Shown here in pieces: positions 32,455 through 32,690 of a stretch of DNA of 32,690 bases. This stretch comes from an uncultured Bacteroidales bacterium (GTDB lineage: Bacteria; Bacteroidota; Bacteroidia; Bacteroidales; P3). The translations under genes and the position numbers were made by a program. Location of the stretch: the NCBI GenBank assembly GCA_944320465.1, contig CALUHO010000036.1, positions 1-32,690 of the forward strand. The letters are read 5' to 3'. The notes below the pieces were generated by a model. That model did no database searches. It was not told the DNA's origin and worked only from the letters and a program-made list of their open reading frames with translations. The number at the start of each line of letters is the position of its first letter. The first letter of the stretch is position 1.

Positions 32455-32690
32455 TTACTTTTTCTTCCAAAGACAAATGTTGCTTCGTGATGGGCTGTGT
32501 CATATGAATATCCTTGCTATTTAGTAATGCCTGTAGCCTATCTACCTCCTTATGAAGAAACCCATTCTCCATAAGAAGCTTGTTGTATGCAGCCAACAGT
32601 TCTTGGTATGTAGTCTGCTTTCCCATATCATTCAAAGCAATGGTGTCATATATAAAGGCATATACACAATCCCATCTTCTATTTTCATAT

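Larger units (their letters stand above)
32018..32635 (-). pseudogene. TOTE-type archaeo-eukaryotic primase gene fragment, split by a family A element
   Basis: The 5' part (32635-32455) encodes a coiled-coil start (TYQELLAAYNKLLMENGFLH, then KEVDRLQALL) and LSLEEKV. After the family A element the frame resumes (32250 downward) as SVFRNLFKGREDVFARRW, then YSRTSGKSGYQPVC. Joined after removing the element and one TAA, EEKV-SVFRNLFKGRED is continuous, matching the N-terminus of TOTE conflict-system primase proteins as I know them (EEKI.LFRSLFRGRED.YA.RW). After QPVC (about 32153) the sequence no longer resembles the family, and a stop follows at 32018. Downstream helicase/nuclease domains are absent. 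The gene is therefore both interrupted and truncated. Met4 (MGKQTTYQEL) is an alternative start. Confidence 0.7.

Overview
The window looks like a chromosomal segment of a GC-rich member of the order Bacteroidales. The evidence is the pairing of a type IX secretion (T9SS) sortase, PorU, with a gingipain-adhesin-like cargo protein ending in a T9SS sorting domain; a DUF4492-cydA-cydB oxidase operon; the DUF2520/KdsC gene pair; and several upstream motifs of the form TAnnTTTG, the Bacteroidetes -7 promoter element. The genus cannot be fixed from the sequence. No phage, plasmid replication gene, CRISPR array or intact transposase is visible.

Layout. 1-436: mosaic of repeats. 437-4034: a zinc-less sirtuin facing an ECF sigma factor / membrane protein / lipoprotein cluster on the minus strand. 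4328-7444: a superfamily 1 (SMUBP-2-like) helicase and a D-2-hydroxyacid dehydrogenase, both minus, separated by a repeat element. 7445-8482: repeats, a long imperfect inverted repeat, and tRNA-Gly(CCC) with its own promoter motif and terminator. 8483-9646: glycerate kinase. 9783-10364: a composite repeat element. 10572-13701: DUF4492 protein, cydA and cydB (cytochrome bd quinol oxidase). 13930-16814: tRNA nucleotidyltransferase and a YqhD-type alcohol dehydrogenase. 17316-18788: a DUF2520 protein and KdsC, flanked by two long copies of repeat family A. 19871-25302: a 1376-residue T9SS adhesin and a DUF3089 lipoprotein hydrolase. 25586-28326: EttA and an outer-membrane beta-barrel protein. 28428-31937 (minus): PorU. 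32018-32635 (minus): remnant of a TOTE-type archaeo-eukaryotic primase gene.

The most distinctive content is a set of small transposase-less inverted-repeat elements (MITE-like). Family A is 203-204 bp, or 281 bp with an extra hairpin; its ends read GAAGCTGTTTAAA / TTTAAACAGCTTC and it is flanked by 3-bp TNA target duplications. Family B is 193 bp, with 19-bp terminal repeats and 5-bp duplications (TTTAT, TTTAA). Three events can be read directly. A sits in the TOTE primase gene, and removing it with one TAA restores an open frame. A sits exactly at the stop codon of the dehydrogenase, where the duplication preserves the TAA stop. B sits inside another repeat (family D) whose uninterrupted form is also in the window. 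B is also nested at the same base of A twice, suggesting that an A::B composite has spread as one unit.

Functional links: PorU is the expected processing sortase for the adhesin. The dehydrogenase and glycerate kinase could form a hydroxypyruvate/glycerate route. DUF4492-CydAB supports respiration at low oxygen. KdsC supplies Kdo for lipopolysaccharide. These links rest on family knowledge; the gene order alone does not prove them.
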